Of a DNA stretch of 64,000 bases, positions 16,099 through 25,698 are shown one piece after another. This stretch comes from Tolypothrix bouteillei VB521301. GTDB taxonomy: Bacteria > Cyanobacteriota > Cyanobacteriia > Cyanobacteriales > Nostocaceae. The notes below the pieces were generated by a model, which was not told the DNA's origin, made no database searches, and saw nothing but the letters and a program-made list of their open reading frames with translations. A program made the position numbers and the translations under genes. The number at the start of each line of letters is the position of its first letter. Position 1 is the stretch's first letter. Location: assembly GCF_000760695.4 (NCBI RefSeq), contig NZ_JHEG04000001.1:4670895-4734894 (forward strand). The letters run 5' to 3'.

Positions 16099-18273
16099 TT
16101 AGCGATTTCCATAGTAAATTCCTCTGCCATTAGTACCAATAAAAACTAAGCCAAATTCCTGCTTACTTGCCTCCATAACATTTGGAGAATTGCCAATAGG
16201 TTTGGTGCGATCGCCAATTCTCTTCCATGTTTTTCCTCTGTCTAAAGAGCGGAAGATTCCTTGACCCATCTCATCTATTTCCCCATACAAGTAGAGCGCC
16301 GGGACTTTACTCCCTGGCTGAGGTTTACCCAAAGCAAACAAATGCGCTCTTTTTACCATTGGAAGACGAGAAAAAGTTTGACCGCCGTTAGTTGAGTGGA
16401 AAAGTCCTTGCTCGTCCATTCCAAGCCATAATTCCCCTTTGACTCCAGGAGATGCTTTTAAAGAGTGCCAATTTGTATGAGGAATGGATGATGAAACCAC
16501 ATCAAAAGATGCACCTCCATTAGTGCTGCGATAGAGTTTGCTGTTGTCATAGTAGTAAAAGGTCATGCCATCGACTGTGTCTGCAACCAAAGGCTGAAGC
16601 CAGTTCCAAGGTCCACTAAAGCCCTTTGGTAATCCAGAAATTTGTTTCCAAGAATTGCCTCCATCAGTAGTCCGCAGTGGTTGTCTGTCACTCACGGTGA
16701 CAATCATAAGGTTTGCATCGGTTGCAGACATAGCTATACGTGTTGGCAGAGTATTTTGTGGAAAAGAGCCAAACTGCTTCCAAGTCAAACCACCATCATC
16801 TGAAGTTGCACCTGAATAAGTGTTATTAAATCGGTTACCACCCACACGTGCCATTCTTTTTGGATTGACTTCGGAATAAGCGATGCTGTAAGTGTCTTGA
16901 AATGCAGGTCCTCTCGCGCCAAAATTTTTTGATGGGTAATTATCTAATCCTTGGTTGTGGTAAAAACCATCTACATCTGCCACTCCACTTAATAGTAATG
17001 CCCCAGAAGGAGGTGATACCAAAGCAAAAGTAACCAATTCTTCATGCCCTGTCTGATAATTTGTCCAAACGACTGGTTTAGTGTTGGTGTTTTCTGTCTG
17101 CCAAATACCGTACCAATCAGTTAGCCAAACTCGACTAGCAACGTGAGGATCGAATTCAATAGCAGCCACCGAACCGTGGGAAATCATATCTTCATTCCAC
17201 CAGGGGACTGTATTGTTGGCTTTGCGTTTTTGCTCTTGCCATATCCTCCCGCCATCTGATGAATGGTAAATTTTGGTTCCCTTATCTACAAATGTAGAAA
17301 CCAGAATCTCTTGGAAATTATTTGGGTTAAGAGTGATACCATTAAAAGCAAGTTTGCTGTTAAAGGGTGTGATATTATTCCAAGAGCCGTTCTTTAATTG
17401 GCTAACACCAGAACTATGGGTAACATACAAAATATCTGAACTTGCGATCGCAATACGATTAACTTTTGATGGGCTATTTGCTATTTTAGTCCAACTCTTT
17501 CCAGTATCAGTTGACTTATAGATTGCATCTTCATAAGCAACAGCATAAACTGTACCAGATTTGTATTTGCTAAACACAACAGCAGTAATACCAATACCCT
17601 TTTTTAACTTTCCTGGGAACGATTGTACGTTTGCCCAAGTCTTACCACCATCTAAAGATTTCCACAGCCCATCTTGTCTTGAACCAAAAAAGAGAGCTTG
17701 AGAATTAAATGGATCGACAGCCAGTCTTTCTCCCGCCCATCTGATGTCATCATTTCCCCCCATTTTTAAGTCTAAATTTAGCTTTGTCCAAGTCTTTCCT
17801 TTATCTGTGGATTTGAAGATAGTTCCTTTGTACTGCCACCAATCACTTGTATATTTCCCTACAGCAATGTAAACAATATTTGGGTTATTTGGGTCAAGCG
17901 CTAAAGCTTCTCCTCCATAGTAATTGTTTTGAACAAGTGAAAATTGTTCGGTAAGAGGTATCCAACTTCTAGATGCAGAATTCCAACGATAAAAACCCCC
18001 AACGTCGGTTTTGATATACACTAAATCTCTTTCTTTAGGGTGTAGGTAAATACCAGTCACGTAACCACCGCCCCCCAATGATACGTTCTTTGTACCTAAA
18101 ATCGTGTTTTGTTTATAGATTTTGGAATTAGCTACACTGACTTTTGGAGAGATAAGGTTAATGATGGCATTGTGAGATTTAACTTGTTGAACCCCTACTG
18201 CAACTATTAGAATAATACCTGCAAGAATAATAACTTTATTGAAAGTGCGGTTTTGCCAAATCGGGAAACGCAT
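16099..18273 (-). CDS. Glycoside hydrolase family 74-like (xyloglucanase type) secreted/membrane-anchored beta-propeller enzyme
   Basis: This 724-residue protein has an N-terminal signal-anchor helix (12-28) and two seven-bladed-propeller halves. GGGGYVTGIYLHPKERD and YIKTDVGGFYRW (D90) match the start of the GH74 fold, AGERLAVDP and GLWKSLDGGKTW follow, and VADVDGFYHNQGL (about 431-443) supplies the second catalytic Asp candidate. Many Asp-box motifs (SxDxGxTW) recur along the chain. GH74 enzymes cut beta-1,4-glucan backbones carrying xylose. In this position a role in trimming the exopolysaccharide is plausible; substrate is unproven. Confidence 0.85.
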   Translation of the reverse strand: MRFPIWQNRTFNKVIILAGIILIVAVGVQQVKSHNAIINLISPKVSVANSKIYKQNTILGTKNVSLGGGGYVTGIYLHPKERDLVYIKTDVGGFYRWNSASRSWIPLTEQFSLVQNNYYGGEALALDPNNPNIVYIAVGKYTSDWWQYKGTIFKSTDKGKTWTKLNLDLKMGGNDDIRWAGERLAVDPFNSQALFFGSRQDGLWKSLDGGKTWANVQSFPGKLKKGIGITAVVFSKYKSGTVYAVAYEDAIYKSTDTGKSWTKIANSPSKVNRIAIASSDILYVTHSSGVSQLKNGSWNNITPFNSKLAFNGITLNPNNFQEILVSTFVDKGTKIYHSSDGGRIWQEQKRKANNTVPWWNEDMISHGSVAAIEFDPHVASRVWLTDWYGIWQTENTNTKPVVWTNYQTGHEELVTFALVSPPSGALLLSGVADVDGFYHNQGLDNYPSKNFGARGPAFQDTYSIAYSEVNPKRMARVGGNRFNNTYSGATSDDGGLTWKQFGSFPQNTLPTRIAMSATDANLMIVTVSDRQPLRTTDGGNSWKQISGLPKGFSGPWNWLQPLVADTVDGMTFYYYDNSKLYRSTNGGASFDVVSSSIPHTNWHSLKASPGVKGELWLGMDEQGLFHSTNGGQTFSRLPMVKRAHLFALGKPQPGSKVPALYLYGEIDEMGQGIFRSLDRGKTWKRIGDRTKPIGNSPNVMEASKQEFGLVFIGTNGRGIYYGNR

Positions 18274-18346
18274 TTTTAAAACAAGAAGAGACTACAGAGT
18301 AATAGATGCCTAATTGTTCACCTTTGATGGGTGATGGAAATCTAAA

Positions 18347-19375
18347 TCAGGCTTCTATTGTTCGATCTTTAAGAAGGCGCTGTTTTTGCAGAATTCCTGC
18401 TATCTTTCGAGCCGATACCTCCAGCTTCTTGGACAAAGATCCAGGCAAAAGCCAAATTAAATAAGCAGCTGCTCCAGTGATTAATGTACGTCGCGGTTCC
18501 TCGAGCAAAATACGCCAGTACGTAAATATGGATTGGTTCCACATTTTTACAGATTCCGCACCTGCTTGCAAAGTTACAGCTCTGCGAGCTAAGTATCTTA
18601 GATGATAAGATATAGCAGGTTTCTCCCATAAAACTACCTGCTCTGGTGCATAAGAACGAACTTTTTCAATCAGCTTTTTCCAAGATTCTAACTTTTTATT
18701 CAGATTCGCTGATAAGCCGTTAGAATTCACTCGATAAAGTGTCAAAACTTGAGGAATTCCCTCTAGTTTCCACTTTGTTTGAATAGCGATTCGCAACCAG
18801 CATTCCACATCTTCTGATTCGCGAAAATTTTCATCAAAATAACAATTTTCTATTGAACCATAACGTTCATCTAAAAATTTAATTTCCTCAAAGACTTCTC
18901 GGCGAAACACGGCTGCTGAACCATTTCCAATAGGGGTACGACAAAATAAATCTAATGGTGTAATATCTTTTAATTTAGACATTTGATATAAACCCCAAGG
19001 CTTACCTTTTTCATCAATAAATGCAGAGCAACTAAAACTTACACCTACATCAAGAGAAGATTCTAAATGAGCAATATGCTTTTCTATCTTGTCTGGTAAC
19101 CACAAATCATCGGCATCTAAAAAAGCCAAATACTGACCTTGAGCATGACGAATACCCGTGTTTCGCGCTCCAGCTAATCCTCGATTTTTTTGATGGATTA
19201 TTTTTATTTGAGAATTATTAAACTGTTTGCAAATTTCTGTACTTCGATCTGGAGACTCATCATCAATAATCAATATCTCCAGATTTTTATAAGTTTGTTC
19301 AAGCACGGAATCTAGAGTATTTTTTATATACTTCTCCGCACCATAAACGGGAATAATGACAGAAACTAATTTCAT
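18347..19375 (-). CDS. Glycosyltransferase family 2
   Basis: This 342-residue GT2 has SVIIPVYGAEKYIKNTLDSV (nucleotide-binding fold), LIIDDESPD, GLAGARNTGI and FLDADDLWLP (DxD-like metal site), plus a GNGSAAVFRREV acceptor-side motif and a C-terminal helical tail with a hydrophobic segment (WRILLEEPRRTLITGAAAYLIWLLPG) suggesting membrane association. It is a close paralogue of 19606-20631, sharing the whole domain order and most motifs. It probably adds one sugar of the repeat unit. Confidence 0.9.
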   Translation of the reverse strand: MKLVSVIIPVYGAEKYIKNTLDSVLEQTYKNLEILIIDDESPDRSTEICKQFNNSQIKIIHQKNRGLAGARNTGIRHAQGQYLAFLDADDLWLPDKIEKHIAHLESSLDVGVSFSCSAFIDEKGKPWGLYQMSKLKDITPLDLFCRTPIGNGSAAVFRREVFEEIKFLDERYGSIENCYFDENFRESEDVECWLRIAIQTKWKLEGIPQVLTLYRVNSNGLSANLNKKLESWKKLIEKVRSYAPEQVVLWEKPAISYHLRYLARRAVTLQAGAESVKMWNQSIFTYWRILLEEPRRTLITGAAAYLIWLLPGSLSKKLEVSARKIAGILQKQRLLKDRTIEA

Positions 19376-19428
19376 AGAATTACAGTCCTTATTAGTTGTA
19401 ATATAGCAATCCTATTTGAGATCCAAAC

Positions 19429-19473
19429 AAGGAAGACAAGGTAGACAAGGAAGACAAGGAAGACAAGGAAGAG
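19429..19473 (+). repeat. Five tandem 9-bp repeats (AAGGAAGAC)
   Basis: Five consecutive 9-mers (four AAGGAAGAC-like with one AAGGTAGAC, the last ending in G) sit between two paralogous GT2 genes. Such short tandem repeats are common in Nostocales intergenic DNA. Confidence 0.85.
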
Positions 19474-19605
19474 GTGTTTGTAAATCATTTAGAACTGCTA
19501 TAGATACAGTTTAGTTATGATTGGTATCCTCTCATGGGAAACCCGATTGTATCAAAACCAAGTTTCTCTATTTAAATAAAAATTCAAGAGAATTGTATGA
19601 AATAA

Positions 19606-20631
19606 TCATTGACCCATCTGGTTTTGCAAAACAGGAAACTTTTTCATAGATTTTTTAATAGAAGAAATCAATTCCTCCAAACGACAGTAAATAACCTGCG
19701 GTACTAACCAAAGCACATAAGCGGCTACTAATGTTAAGAGTGTACGTCGGGGTTGCTCGGTGATAATACGCCAGTCCATCCAAATAGCGCGATGTATCAT
19801 TTGAATAGCTAACAAGTTATCTTTTCGACGAACTGCACTTCTTGCTAAATAGCGTAAATTATAAGCTCGAAGCAAATTTTCCCATTTAGATATTATTTCT
19901 GGAGCGTAAGACCGAATTTTTTCAATCAACTTTTCTGTATACTCCAATTGCTTGAAAAGATTTGCCGAAAGCCCTCCTGCATTAACGCGATAAAGTGTTA
20001 ATTTTTCAGGTATACCTTCCAACTGCCAGTTCGTTTGAATTGCAACTCGAATCCAAAATTCAATGTCTTCTGCTTGGCGAAATTGCTCATCAAAATAAAA
20101 GTCTTCGCTCGTACCATCAATGCTATCTTGATATTTTATTTCTTCTAAAACTTCCCGACGAACTACCGCAGATGAGCCATTTCCAACAACATTTTCACGC
20201 AGTAAATCAGCCAGTGTAATTTGCTTGAGCTTTGGATTCTGAGAAGTTCCCAAAAATTCCCCTTGTTCGTTAATAAAATCAGAAGCACTATAGCTAATTC
20301 CTATTTTAGGATTAGTTTCTAAATGCTCAATATGCTTCTCTAACTTTTGTGGTAACCATAAGTCATCCCCATCTAAAAAAGCTATAAAGTCTCCTGTCGC
20401 ATGACGGATTCCAGTGTTTCTTGCTCCTGCTAATCCGCGATTTTTCTGGTGAATAATTCTAATTCTAGAATCTGTAAACTGCTGACAAATCTCTATACTC
20501 CTATCTGGTGAACTATCATCTACAATAATAATTTCTAGAGCGTCGTGTGTTTGCAATAGAACTGATTCGATCGCCTCCCCTATGTATTTTTCAACTCCAT
20601 AAACAGGAATAATAACAGAAATTTTTTTCAT
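19606..20631 (-). CDS. Glycosyltransferase family 2 (paralogue of the 18347-19375 gene)
   Basis: A GT2 of 341 residues from ATG 20631, which overlaps the upstream GT14-like stop as ATGA (translational coupling); a TTG at 20646 is an alternative. It shares with its neighbour SVIIPVYGVEKYI, IIVDDSSPDRSIEICQQF, QKNRGLAGARNTGIRHA, FLDGDDLWLPQKLEKHI, GNGSSAVVRREV and the tail EQPRRTLLTLVAAYVLWLVP. The two copies lie in tandem and point the same way, implying duplication followed by divergence of donor or acceptor specificity. Confidence 0.9.
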   Translation of the reverse strand: MKKISVIIPVYGVEKYIGEAIESVLLQTHDALEIIIVDDSSPDRSIEICQQFTDSRIRIIHQKNRGLAGARNTGIRHATGDFIAFLDGDDLWLPQKLEKHIEHLETNPKIGISYSASDFINEQGEFLGTSQNPKLKQITLADLLRENVVGNGSSAVVRREVLEEIKYQDSIDGTSEDFYFDEQFRQAEDIEFWIRVAIQTNWQLEGIPEKLTLYRVNAGGLSANLFKQLEYTEKLIEKIRSYAPEIISKWENLLRAYNLRYLARSAVRRKDNLLAIQMIHRAIWMDWRIITEQPRRTLLTLVAAYVLWLVPQVIYCRLEELISSIKKSMKKFPVLQNQMGQ

Positions 20632-21596
20632 GATCTTGTATGACAACTACTTAGCTCATTTATCGTATTTTGAGATATCCAATAGTCAAGCTTATCTAAA
20701 ATTTGTCGATCGTGTGACATATCGAATTTTCTAGCAAAGTGAAAATCTCCTCCAATTAATCTTGAATAATCTTCAGTAGATAATATATTGGGATGACCAA
20801 GATGGCTATTGCTCCAATTAACATAGCGCTTGCTATTATTACAAATATTAAATAAATCGCTATTGATTAAAACAGTTTGTATAAAAGATTCTTCAGGAAG
20901 ACAAGTTTGTCGGTAATATTCTACTAAATCAGTATTTTTTTGACAAAAATCATACAGATATTGAATGCATTTTTGCGAAAGAGTGTGGTAGTAACCTCCT
21001 GTATAACATTGAAATTTTTCATTAAAAGGAGATGGAATATGACGAACTCCTATAAGAAGACCATAAGCAGAACTGATTTTGAGATAGGACTGAAAATTAT
21101 TGATTGCTACTCGAGGAATTTTGATTATGGCACGTTGCCAACGTGATAGCGATACGCCAAGTGACCGGTATTTATAGAGATAGCGTTCAGTCGATTCTCG
21201 AATACTTAAAGGATTTGTTATAGAATGCATTTTATAGTATTCTAAAAACCCATCATATTTAGTTTCATGCAGAAATTTTTCTATCTCAGGTATTGGTTGT
21301 GTTGGATAGTCTTGACCGGAAATGTTAACCAGCCAATCGAATTCTATTTGATTGTTGAAAATCCAATGAATTGCATCTAAATAGCCTTGCATTATAGAAA
21401 AATCACCACGACTTCGGGGACAGTGAAGAATTTCAAGGTTAGAGAAACAGCGCAGTGATTCTGTGTCTAGCTGAGTGCATTGAAAGTTATGACTAATTAA
21501 TACAAAGGATTCAGGGCTTGATTGTTTAATCGTCTTCACTAGCCTAACGATCTGTTCTGAGTTAGTATGCGATTGAATAAAATATAAAATTTTCAT
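20628..21596 (-). CDS. Core-2/I-branching-type beta-1,6-N-acetylglucosaminyltransferase-like (GT14)
   Basis: This 322-residue protein shows the bacterial GT14/Core-2 pattern: CPRSRGDFSIMQGYLDAIHW, DWLVNISGQDYPTQP and LPEESFIQTVL, with a YVNWSNSHLGHPNIL motif toward the end. Eukaryotic relatives make branched O- and N-glycans; bacterial ones sit in capsule loci and may add branching or terminal residues. Sequence support for the family is good, donor sugar unknown. It overlaps the downstream GT2 gene by four bases. Confidence 0.83.
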   Translation of the reverse strand: MKILYFIQSHTNSEQIVRLVKTIKQSSPESFVLISHNFQCTQLDTESLRCFSNLEILHCPRSRGDFSIMQGYLDAIHWIFNNQIEFDWLVNISGQDYPTQPIPEIEKFLHETKYDGFLEYYKMHSITNPLSIRESTERYLYKYRSLGVSLSRWQRAIIKIPRVAINNFQSYLKISSAYGLLIGVRHIPSPFNEKFQCYTGGYYHTLSQKCIQYLYDFCQKNTDLVEYYRQTCLPEESFIQTVLINSDLFNICNNSKRYVNWSNSHLGHPNILSTEDYSRLIGGDFHFARKFDMSHDRQILDKLDYWISQNTINELSSCHTRS

Positions 21597-21663
21597 AAAA
21601 AATCTCTTTCTTTGTAGTTAAACTTCAGGCAATAAATTTGAGAAAATTATTATTTTGGTAAGA

Positions 21664-22701
21664 TTACGCTCCAGGCAATGTTCCTGAGAAAAACTGTTTT
21701 TTAAAAGCTCCAGCTACAGCCATAATTGGTAGACTCAATAAAGTAGAAATAACTTTTAGTGACAGGCTACAGATAAGGGCTTCTCTAATTTGACTTTTTG
21801 CTGTTAATATGTCACCTCGACTTAAAGCTCGTCGAGCAATTAATAAACCCCAAAGAGCAGCTTTTTCGGTTGCTTTTTTTGATAAATTATCTGCAACTTC
21901 GTTGGGAAGATAAGACTTAGAAATTTCAATGGCTTTACGCAACTCAATAAGATTTTGACCCGACTGAAATGATGCACGACTGTCCGCACCAGAGTGTTCT
22001 CGATAATATGCTAAAGTTTCTGGCTCATACCACACGGAAAAATAAGCAGAAATTCTCTTCCACATTTCCCAGTCGTTACAGTGAGGTAATTGAGAATTAT
22101 ATCCTCCTAATTTTTCATAAACGTTACGTCTAACCGCGATCGCAGGCGGCTGAAGTTGTTGCTCTACAGCTATCCGCTCTACCCAATTAGAAATAATACC
22201 TGGTGTGCTCTTTTGGTAAGGAGGTAAATAACGATAGCGATTGTTTTCATCTACATGAGCATAGTGACAAAAAGCAGCTCCAATTTCCGGGCATTGCTCA
22301 AAAGCCTTTTCTAAACGGTTGTAAAATCCTGGTAAAACTAAATCGTCGTCGTGCAAAATATGAACTAGATGTCCGCGAGATCTTCTAATACAAGTATTAA
22401 AATTCCCAACTAAACCCACATTATAAGGTTGTCTAAAAAAAGAAATTCGATTTTTACCTACCCTCTCAACTACTTTTTCTGGCTCGCCGCTTGTCGAGCA
22501 GTTATCAATAACCTCGATTTGCATTTCCTCAGGGCTGGGAGCTTGTTGAAGAATACTTTGTAATGTTTGCTCTAAATACTCTGTACGGTTATAAGTCGGA
22601 ATCATTACTGACCATTTTGGTCTATCGATTCCTTGGGGAACTGGCTCAATCTCAAAAGAATAAGAGCCTAAATTTTGAGAGATTTGTTGAACAAGTGCCA
22701 T
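21664..22701 (-). CDS. Glycosyltransferase family 2
   Basis: A GT2 of 345 residues from ATG 22701; the open frame reaches TTG 22818 but the extra 39 residues look unlike the family. The chain has WSVMIPTYNRTEYLEQTLQS, IEVIDNCSTSGEPEKVV, NVGLVGNFNTCIRRSRG and HILHDDDLVLPGFY (metal/nucleotide site), then NDWEMWKRISAYF. Differs from the two GT2 paralogues nearby, so it adds a different residue. No strong ribosome site at either start. Confidence 0.85.
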   Translation of the reverse strand: MALVQQISQNLGSYSFEIEPVPQGIDRPKWSVMIPTYNRTEYLEQTLQSILQQAPSPEEMQIEVIDNCSTSGEPEKVVERVGKNRISFFRQPYNVGLVGNFNTCIRRSRGHLVHILHDDDLVLPGFYNRLEKAFEQCPEIGAAFCHYAHVDENNRYRYLPPYQKSTPGIISNWVERIAVEQQLQPPAIAVRRNVYEKLGGYNSQLPHCNDWEMWKRISAYFSVWYEPETLAYYREHSGADSRASFQSGQNLIELRKAIEISKSYLPNEVADNLSKKATEKAALWGLLIARRALSRGDILTAKSQIREALICSLSLKVISTLLSLPIMAVAGAFKKQFFSGTLPGA

Positions 22702-23069
22702 AGAGATTAGGGAGGACAAAATTTTTGAAAGATACGTAGTAATACTCACCCCAATACTGCAACAGTTCAAAAATTTTTTATGAAAACAAGCACCTAATGC
22801 AGGGTTGCAAAAAAGCAAAACCTAGATAGTCTTGATGTGGACCCTACACTGATTTGAAATTAACGATGTCCGTAAAAATTTTATAACTTGAGATTTTAAA
22901 AGAGGTTGCCATGACTAATTTTTAGAGGCAGATGCAGAGTTAGTTCCTCTTTTTTCAATTGTATTTTTTTTCTTTATAAGAACTATCTTAGTACAAGAAG
23001 ATCTTTACTTTATAAAGTTTTAAATAAAGTTTATGTATTTTTTATGAAACAAAGAAGCCAATGTCTCAA

Positions 23070-25673
23070 CTACTTTTTATCAAACACGTACTTATTTGCC
23101 CAAATAGTAAATATAGGAATGGCTATTACGTGAGTTATAAGTACCGATGCTGCTACCCAAAGAATACCAAATTTCAAAGCGATCGCTAAAGCAAGTGCAA
23201 ACACTAAAGTAAAAATAATATTCCAGTAAGCACTGATTTGCCCTTTGTCTACAGCAATCAACAGTGTAGATGCAGCTTCTGCAAATGGACGTGGAATAGC
23301 TGACAGACAAATTAGAACTAATATTGGAACTGCTTCTACCCACTTTTGACCGAAAATAATTGGTACATAAAATTGAGCCAAAAATGATTGTAGCAAAATT
23401 AGAGGAATGACGATTGAAGCAATAGTTTTTAGGCTGTGATAGTATTTTTCTTGAAGATTTTTTAAGTCCGTCCGTACTGCACATAGGTAGGGATACAATG
23501 ATGAAACAAATGCACTGATAACATTCATACCGATCCCAAGCCCTGCATTAAAGGCAAAATAGTAAATCCCTAATTCTTTAACTCCTAAAAAACTTCCTAC
23601 TAATAAATAATCTAAGTTGGCTCTGAATTTGTTCAGAAGTTCAACAATTAAAATATTTTTTCCAAATGAAATAATTTCTTGCCAACGATAAAGGGTAAAG
23701 GATTTCTTAAATCGCCAATTATTGTTTTTCCGAAGAATAAATACCCAGACAAGAGAGGATGACCAAAAAGGGATAACAACAGACCAAATACCCATACCCA
23801 TTAGAGCCAAGCCCACAGTCATAGTGTTTCCCACCAATGACTGAACTGCATTACAAGTAGCAATAACGCTGAGTTTATTCTCTCTACCAATAAATGCACC
23901 TTGAACTTCAAAAAGAGGTATAAATAAATAAACGGTGCCAAGAACACAGATAGGTAAAATAAGGTTTTTATCGTGATAGACAAACGCAACAAGAACACCA
24001 ATAATGCATTGAATAACACACAGACTGCTGCATAGAATCCAACTCAAGCAGTAAGCCGTGTCACACAAAACATCCAATTCTTCTTTTTCAGCTTGAACTA
24101 GTTTAGCGCCAATGCCAGACTTTTGAACGAAAACAGATGCCAAATCGTAGGTTGTCATGATAATTGCAAGTAAACCATAATCATAAGTGGTAAATACTCG
24201 CGCTAAAGTCACTGTTGTACCCAGGCGGAACACGCGGTTGAGTAACTCAGCTCCACCAAGCCAACCCATGTTCTGAGTAAATTTGTTAAATAATATTTGC
24301 TTTAATCGAGTAAATAATGTCCCTTTAGCTGTATTTAACAAAGTAGCGAAAACCTGGTTGCCTGTTTGCGGTATAAGATTTTCTTGGCTTATATCTATGG
24401 CTGGATTTAAGGTTTTGGGAACTTTTATACCTTGTTGTAATGCAATACCAAAGATGACCAATCCCGGCCAATAAACATAAGCAAGAGCATCTACATTTTC
24501 ACCAAATGTAAAAAATAACAGTATTAAAAATACACTTAATCCTGTTTTTCCTATTTGGCTTTCTTGAGCTTTAATTAGCAGTGTTATCAAACTGGTAACA
24601 AAGGCAATGATTATGGCAACTGTACCAACTATTCCATTTATATATAACAGACCAAACCATGTATGATGGGAACCTATAGGCATTTCTGCTACAAGTTTTG
24701 GTCCTTTAGGAGGAGTAATTCCATGACCCCAAATAGGAGCATCATCCCACCATCGCTGTAATGCCAAACGTCCCAGTAATTCCCTAACCCTTGAAGACTG
24801 TGCTCTAGCACTTTTAAAGCTGTCTTTTAAATCTTGAACGAACTGAATCAGATTGTAACTGAATATAGCTGAGACGAAACTTGTTAATCCGGTTAAAATC
24901 TGCAAGTAAGGGCGTGTAAAATTGATTGCATACCAAGTTAAGAAAGGAACGGTCGGTAAAGCGATCGCTGCTAGCCTTGAAAGAGAACTGATAATCATGG
25001 CGATCGCTCCAATCATGCCTAAAACTCGCCATTTTTTGTTCGCTTCTTCATTGGCAAGTACTAAATACACATTTCCTACCAATCCAAGAGCAGGAGCCCA
25101 CGGCGTGAATAATGTTAATCGTACTTGACCACCATTTTCTGGATCGATAAGGTGTAGATACACGTCATAGTATATTTGACCTCCACCAGAAATACTTTTC
25201 AAAGGAGAGGTATAAAGAGGAGACGGAAAATTTAAGACATTTGCTAGGTAACAAATGGGAACTAAAATCAGACTTTGCAAACAAACAATACAAACTGCTC
25301 TATAAATCAGTTGGGGTCTAATCTTTAGACATCCTATTAAGGGAAATATGGCTAAAAGTCCCCAACCTCTTGCCCAATTAATTGAAGTAAAAATAAGTTG
25401 TTGAAGTCCTAAATTCCAATCATTGTGATTGACAATTAAGGTTAATTCGATAATTAATACAGCAAAAATCCATATCCATATTGGATAGGAAATAATGATT
25501 TTTTCTTCTGATGGTGTTTGCTCGCTTTGCGTCCAAAGCTTTCTAATAATGTAGAGTGTAAGAATCCATGGAATGAAAGGGATAATGGTATACTGCAATC
25601 CCATAAAGTAGATTGCGTAAGTTCCTATTATCGAATACCAAATTAATCTTTCCGGAAAATTTTCAGGTTTCAT
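23070..25673 (-). CDS. Fused O-antigen-polymerase-like (Wzy) and flippase (Wzx, MOP superfamily) protein
   Basis: One uninterrupted frame of 867 residues (ATG 25673, AAGAG before it; GTG 25676 also possible). Residues about 1-415 are a multi-helix Wzy/O-antigen-ligase-like half with the periplasmic motif SHHTWFGLLYINGIVG (336-351). Residues about 465-867 are a polysaccharide-exporter half, starting NMGWLGGAELLNRVFRLG and VFTTYDYGLLAI, typical of flippases. A hydrophilic linker (about 417-465) joins them. Wzx flips the lipid-linked unit and Wzy polymerises it; these normally are separate genes. No frameshift or stop is seen between halves. Confidence 0.85.
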   Translation of the reverse strand: MKPENFPERLIWYSIIGTYAIYFMGLQYTIIPFIPWILTLYIIRKLWTQSEQTPSEEKIIISYPIWIWIFAVLIIELTLIVNHNDWNLGLQQLIFTSINWARGWGLLAIFPLIGCLKIRPQLIYRAVCIVCLQSLILVPICYLANVLNFPSPLYTSPLKSISGGGQIYYDVYLHLIDPENGGQVRLTLFTPWAPALGLVGNVYLVLANEEANKKWRVLGMIGAIAMIISSLSRLAAIALPTVPFLTWYAINFTRPYLQILTGLTSFVSAIFSYNLIQFVQDLKDSFKSARAQSSRVRELLGRLALQRWWDDAPIWGHGITPPKGPKLVAEMPIGSHHTWFGLLYINGIVGTVAIIIAFVTSLITLLIKAQESQIGKTGLSVFLILLFFTFGENVDALAYVYWPGLVIFGIALQQGIKVPKTLNPAIDISQENLIPQTGNQVFATLLNTAKGTLFTRLKQILFNKFTQNMGWLGGAELLNRVFRLGTTVTLARVFTTYDYGLLAIIMTTYDLASVFVQKSGIGAKLVQAEKEELDVLCDTAYCLSWILCSSLCVIQCIIGVLVAFVYHDKNLILPICVLGTVYLFIPLFEVQGAFIGRENKLSVIATCNAVQSLVGNTMTVGLALMGMGIWSVVIPFWSSSLVWVFILRKNNNWRFKKSFTLYRWQEIISFGKNILIVELLNKFRANLDYLLVGSFLGVKELGIYYFAFNAGLGIGMNVISAFVSSLYPYLCAVRTDLKNLQEKYYHSLKTIASIVIPLILLQSFLAQFYVPIIFGQKWVEAVPILVLICLSAIPRPFAEAASTLLIAVDKGQISAYWNIIFTLVFALALAIALKFGILWVAASVLITHVIAIPIFTIWANKYVFDKK

Positions 25674-25698
25674 CACTCTTGATTTTCAGACTTTGACT

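Noticed and set aside
19429..19473. Possible CRISPR array
   Set aside because: The repeats are 9 bp and contiguous, with no spacers.
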